Below, one piece after another: positions 45,101 to 51,100 of a DNA stretch of 60,098 bases. This DNA is from Pirellula staleyi DSM 6068 (GTDB lineage Bacteria > Planctomycetota > Planctomycetia > Pirellulales > Pirellulaceae). The translations under genes were made by a program, and so were the position numbers. The notes below the pieces were generated by a model. It saw only the letters and a program-made list of their open reading frames with translations. It was not told where the DNA came from and ran no database searches. The DNA lies in NCBI GenBank assembly GCA_945875845.1, contig CAMCMB010000043.1:1-60098 (forward strand), given 5' to 3'. How positions within the stretch are numbered: position 1 is the first letter of the stretch; every line of letters begins with the position of its first letter.

Positions 45101-48100
45101 TACGATCAGCGGTGCAGGGAGCGGAACCGCTTACACCGATAGTTTTAGTCGTGGAGATGCGTATCGCATTGCTGCGGGTAGGAATCCGACGAGCAGTGAT
45201 TATGTGCTTTCGAACGGCAACCGATACTCGTCTGCGAGGATTGGCCCGAGCACGCGTGTCGTGTTCTACGATACAGATGTTTTCTCCGATGATGGCTACA
45301 TCGACATCTACAATCGCAGTGAAAACTACTTTTATATCAATTTTACGGAGAGCAATCCTGCGCTCCCGGCAGGTGTCACCGTCGTCGTGAACTACGATCC
45401 GGTGGGCATCGGTGATTACACGACTACGTACAACCCAGGTGAAAGACTCGACAAGAACTCTGACATCAACTTGAGGGACCTCAATGACGATATGGAGGTT
45501 ACATTCATGGAGACCTTGGATATCTACGGTTTGGGAAGGGGATTGAAGCGAACTGAGACCGTCATCGGCGTGCCGAACGTAGGGGTGGCGAATGTGGTTT
45601 CGCCTATCGACGCCTATGTTGGTGTGGCCAATGGTCTATGGGGAACGAGCGTTGCGTTCACCGATGCGAACACGGTGATGGTTGGGGCCTCAGGCGGTCC
45701 AGGCCGTGTCGGTGTCTACAACTTGAGTGCGGAAAACACTACAGGTTTCACCCTCAATCGGAGTGCAGGTTCGGGTGGTCCATTGTTGCCGGCGTTTCAA
45801 TACACTGGAATCAATCTGGCCTTCGGCACTGAACTCTTGAGAATCAATGACAATCAAGTTTTGGCCGGGACGCCAAATGGGAATCGTGTGGTGCGGCTGA
45901 ATGATGGAAGTCTTTCTAGCACGAACATCGACGGTCCAAGCGGCAGTTCGCAATTGGGTGCGAACAATTCTCTAGCCACGCGAGGCAATATCACACTCGC
46001 TGGCGCGCCAGGAACCGCTGATGGTGCAGGGAAGGCCTACTTCTATAATACCGACATGACCGTCTTTGCATCGAGTGGGCCGGTCTTGGAACCCTACAGG
46101 TTTGATTCCGATAAAAATCGGTCGGTGATCGATAAAGAGAAGATCGGATTTGGAACCGCGCCTTCGATTATCAGCGATGGCTTCTACGTCGTTGGAAACA
46201 ACACAACGACTGCAATTTCGCAACAACTCTATACGTTCCGTCAGCGCGGACCGGGCTGGTCTTCCGATAGTGGTTTGACCAACACTCCGGCACCTTTGGA
46301 AAAGGCCAAGCTTGGGCGCAGCGTCGCCATCTCGGGCTCGACCGCTGTCTTGGGTGCCCCCGACTTTGGCAATCATGGCGCTATCCTGATCTTCAACAAC
46401 ACGGGCTCCAGTCGCGAACCACGTTGGGAATTACAAACTCAGATCGATGCGCCCGGGTTCCAAACCGGCGACGAATTCGGCGCGAGCCTTGCGATCGAGG
46501 GGGACAACCTAATTGTCGGAGCGCCCGGACGCGATGGAGGGCGCGGCGGCGCCTACTTCTTTGAGCAACTCAATGGGCAATGGTCGCTGCAGAATCAGTT
46601 GACAGGTACGAGCGTCGGCGAACGGCTAGGTTCCTCCGTGGCGATCGCGGGAGATTTTGCGGCTGCCGGTGCACCTGGCGTGAGCTCATCCGCTACGTAT
46701 GTCTACGAGCGATTGAGCGGAGAATGGACGCTCGATACAAAAATCACCACCGGGCAACCAGGCAACAAATTCGGTACTTCGATGCACATGGATGCATCGA
46801 CGTTGTTCATCGGTGCCCCCGAACACAACTCCGGGCAAGGGGCCGTGTACATCTACACCTTGTCACCGACTCCACGATCAGGGGTTCGCGACGTTTCGAC
46901 GACGACTTCTCTGATCCCAGCCACTGGCATTGCTGCCGGGGATCGCTTCGGAGCTTCGATCGATGGCAGCGGCAACTTTGTTGTGGTGGGTGCTCCAGGC
47001 ACGGCCAACAATACCGGGGCTGCCTATGTCTTTGATCGCCCCACCTCCAGCACTCCATGGAAACAGACGAAACTCGATTATTCGGCTGGTGCAGTCGTAG
47101 GGGATGCCTTCGGTACGTCCGTAGCGATCGATGGGGTTCAAATCGTGGTCGGTGCGCCTGGCAGGACCGTTGTCGGCAGTGCGAACCAAGGCGAAGCATT
47201 CAGCTATGGACTCAAGAATAACGGCGTATGGACGCTTGAGACCCCGGCAGACCTCCAAGATCACGTGTTGACGGGTGCTGGAGCCGCAGCGGGAGATCAA
47301 GTTGGCTACTCGGTGGCCATCAGTGGTGATTTCGCATTGCTCGGTGCCCCCCAGATCAATGGACGGCCAGGAGTGAATGATACCGACGGCAGTGGCTATG
47401 CGTTTGTCCGTCAAGTCAATCCACCGTCGACCAAGACCCTGCCCGAGACGCAATCGGTTCTGGTAGCCGGAGCCAGCACCAATACCATCGCTGGTTCCAT
47501 CGCAAACAATCGGATCCCAACGCTGCAATTCTTTGACATCCAAGATGTTCGACTGAAGACCAGTTCTGCCAGCAACGGTTCTGGTCAACCGATCATCAGC
47601 ACTCTGACGATCCAGCCTGAGGGCTTTACGGCGTATGGACTGCAAAAATTCTCAGCCGAAGGCAATATCACCTTCACCAACCTCGCTCCGAACCTGACGA
47701 TCCCAACCGACGGTTTGTTCGAATTCATCCCCAATGTGGACTTGAGCGGAACCGCACCGATCGCCATCGATCTGGATGGCAATGGGCTGGAATTTGTCAG
47801 CCGATCGCAGATCGGGCCCAAGTTCGACTGGAACGGAACTGGAACACGTGAAGCGACGGCCTGGTTGGGCGGAAACGATGGATGGCTGTTTGTCGATCAA
47901 TCCGCCGACGTTCAAGTCACGCGGCAAGAACTGAGCTTTGTGTCCACCGTTCCCACGGCCAAATCCGACTTGGACGCATTGCGTATCGCCTACGACAGCA
48001 ACAAGGATAATGTGCTCGATTCCAAGGATGCCGATTGGTCTAAATTCAAGATCTGGCGAGACATCAATCTTGACGGCATCACGACAGCCAACGAGATTTT

Positions 48101-51100
48101 GGGACTCGATGGGTTGGGGATCGTTTCGATCGGATTGATCGGCGACAGTCAAAGTTATCTGGCTGCGGCTGGCGGTGTAAAAGTTCTTGGCCAAGCCACT
48201 TTCACACGCACCGATGGCAGTTTAGGCATCGTCGGTGATGTAGTCCTCAATCCAGACATTGGCACTGTCGCTCCGGGGTCCGATCGCGTGGTGGCCAGCT
48301 ACGATTTCATCGGTGGGCCAGCCGCGACGTACGTTGCCGATGCCGACACAAACTGGACGCTCTATGACGGGTTCTTGACCGCTAGCGATGGTCGCCAACG
48401 CATCAACCTCGACGGATTCAACAACGTTGTCCTTCGCGGTGGCAGCGGAAACAATCGCATCGAGGTTGTTTCGTGGAGCGGTAATGTCACTATCGATGGC
48501 GGTAGCGGGAAAGACACGATCGTTATTCATTCTGGCTTTGGTGCCAATGTCACGATTCTCGATACGGGTTCCGACGATCAAATCGACATTCGAGGAACCG
48601 CCGGGGCGGATCAAATCTTGGTCACCTCGAACAACATTGATGTCTTCCCGAACGCTTCGGCCGTATCGTTGTTGCACGTGAATTACAGTTCTGCGATGAC
48701 TGGCAATCTACGCGTCTCGGGTGGCGCCTCCAATGATGAGATTACTCTCTCAGGAATGAGTTTCTCGGTCGTTGAGCTTGATGGTGGTGAAGGATTCGAC
48801 TTGTACAACTTGTTCAAGTCTGGTGCGGCATCTCATACCTTTATCTCCGACTCGGGACCCGCCGATGGTACCAGGGACAAGATTCAAGTCTTGGTCAACG
48901 GACCGACCGTGGTCAATGGGTTCATGAACCCAAGCGATGTTCGGTACAACAATCCGAAAGCGCCCCTAACCTACGACAGCAGCATCGAAGAGATCGAAGT
49001 CAAGACCGTCGATCCGAAGCTGTTCCTGACGGGTAATGGCTTCTTCCGCATCGGATTGGATTTGGTCCTGTTCAACGGGGTCAGCTATCCACTGGCGGGC
49101 GTTACGGATCTAACCATCACCAGCATTGGCGATGGCAGCACCATTCAAGTCGATCGCATTCCGCTCACGTTAACCACGTTGACGATCAACGCCAGTGCTG
49201 GTATTGGTGATACGCTCATTGGCACAGAACAGAACAATCAATGGGTCATCACTGGCGCGGATAGTGGGTATTTGACCGGTTCCCCTAACTTCAACTTCAC
49301 CGGTGTTGAGAATCTTCGAGGACGCTCCGGAACTGACCGCTTTACGTTCAACACGCTTGGCTCCATCAGTGGTTCTTTGGATGGTGGAGATGGTTCCGAC
49401 ACGGTGGATTACTCCAACCGCACGGCGAGTCAGATCATTGATTTGAGCAATGGCAGTTTCAGCAACATCGAAACACTCATCGGTGGACAAGGGATCGATA
49501 CGTTGATCGGGCAAGATGCTGACACCGATTGGACAGTGCTAGGGGCCGGTGCTGGATCGATTGATGGGCTGAGCTTTACATCGATCGAAAATCTCACGGG
49601 AGGCGATGGCGACGATACGTTCCGATTGGGTTCGACCTCGCGGGTGACTGGAGCCATCAACGGTGGCCTCGGAGCGAACCGAATGGTGTACCGATTGTCG
49701 GATGTGGCCGACGTGGTAACGATCGGCGCACCATCGGTGACAATCAATGGTGTTGGAACAACGTACTCGAGCATTCAACAGATTGATCTGTTCACGCTCG
49801 GTGGCGAAGACCGCATTGATGTACGCCCTGCCGCAACTGGATTCCCGGAAGCGATCAACATTGAGAGCGGGGATGCGGATGACCGCATGTCGGTGCAATT
49901 GTTTGATTCCTTGGTCACATCCATCCAAATCGATGGTGGCGCACCCTCCGCCAGCGACCGGGTAACGGTCACTGGTACCGGTGGGACGGACGCTATCGAC
50001 GTGGATGGGTTGCAAGTCGCTTATGGCTTGATGCAAATCGGCTTGTCGGCGGTGGAGAATCTCATCGTCGATGGTTCGGGAGGGGACGATACGATCTCGC
50101 TCACCGGAACCAGTGTCACGGGCAGTGTTCAGCTTCTTGGCAATACCGGGAACGACCAGTTCCTTGTCGATTTCCCGTTCTCTGCCGGTTCATTGGAATT
50201 CGACGGCGGCGGAGACACGGCCGATGCCCTTCAAGTGACCTGGACGAACGTAGACGACAATATCACGGTGCGTTCGAACACCATCGAAACCAATGGAGCG
50301 ACAACGGTCCAGTACACTGGTCTGGCAAGCTTGGTGCTTAACACGCTGCAAGGTGACGATACGGTCGTGGTGGCTCAGACACACGCCGGATCGACCGAAC
50401 TGAACACGGGCGAGAACAGCGACACGGTGACGGTCGAAAACACGTCCGGAGCCTTGGTCGTGAATGCGGGTAGTGGCGATGACGATATTCGCATTCATTC
50501 GATCGCTGCGACTGCGAACATCAACGGAGGAGACGGAGCCGACACCATTTCCGTCGGCAGCACGGCACCTGGAACCGTTGGAGTGCTGACGGGTATTCAA
50601 GCTCTGCTGACAATCGCCGGAGATGCCGAACTGGATACCCTGAACATCGATGCCACCGGGGATTCCGCCTCGAATTCTGCGAGGCTGACCAGCACGCAAT
50701 TGACGGGTTTGGGCATGTCCGTTGGAATCGATTACCTCGATATAGACGCCATGAACATCGCATTGGGTGCCTTCGATGATGCCTTTGATATCGTTAGCAC
50801 GTTCGACTCTTTGGTCTTGGATTTGAAGACGGGATCAGGCGTTGACGTAGTTCATGTACGATCCATCAATGGCCCGACGACGATCGACACTGGCTTGGAT
50901 GCGGACACGGTGGATATCGTCCCCTCGTCGGACAGCCCAGTCGATAGTCTGTTCGGAACGTCCACACAGAGCTCTGCGATCAATGGATTGCTCACTGTCA
51001 TCGGCGGAGATGGAAATGCCGATTCGGACACGTTGAACTTCACGTCCCCGTTTTCATCCCTCGAAGCAGGTCGACTGACACAAAACCGACTCACGGGATT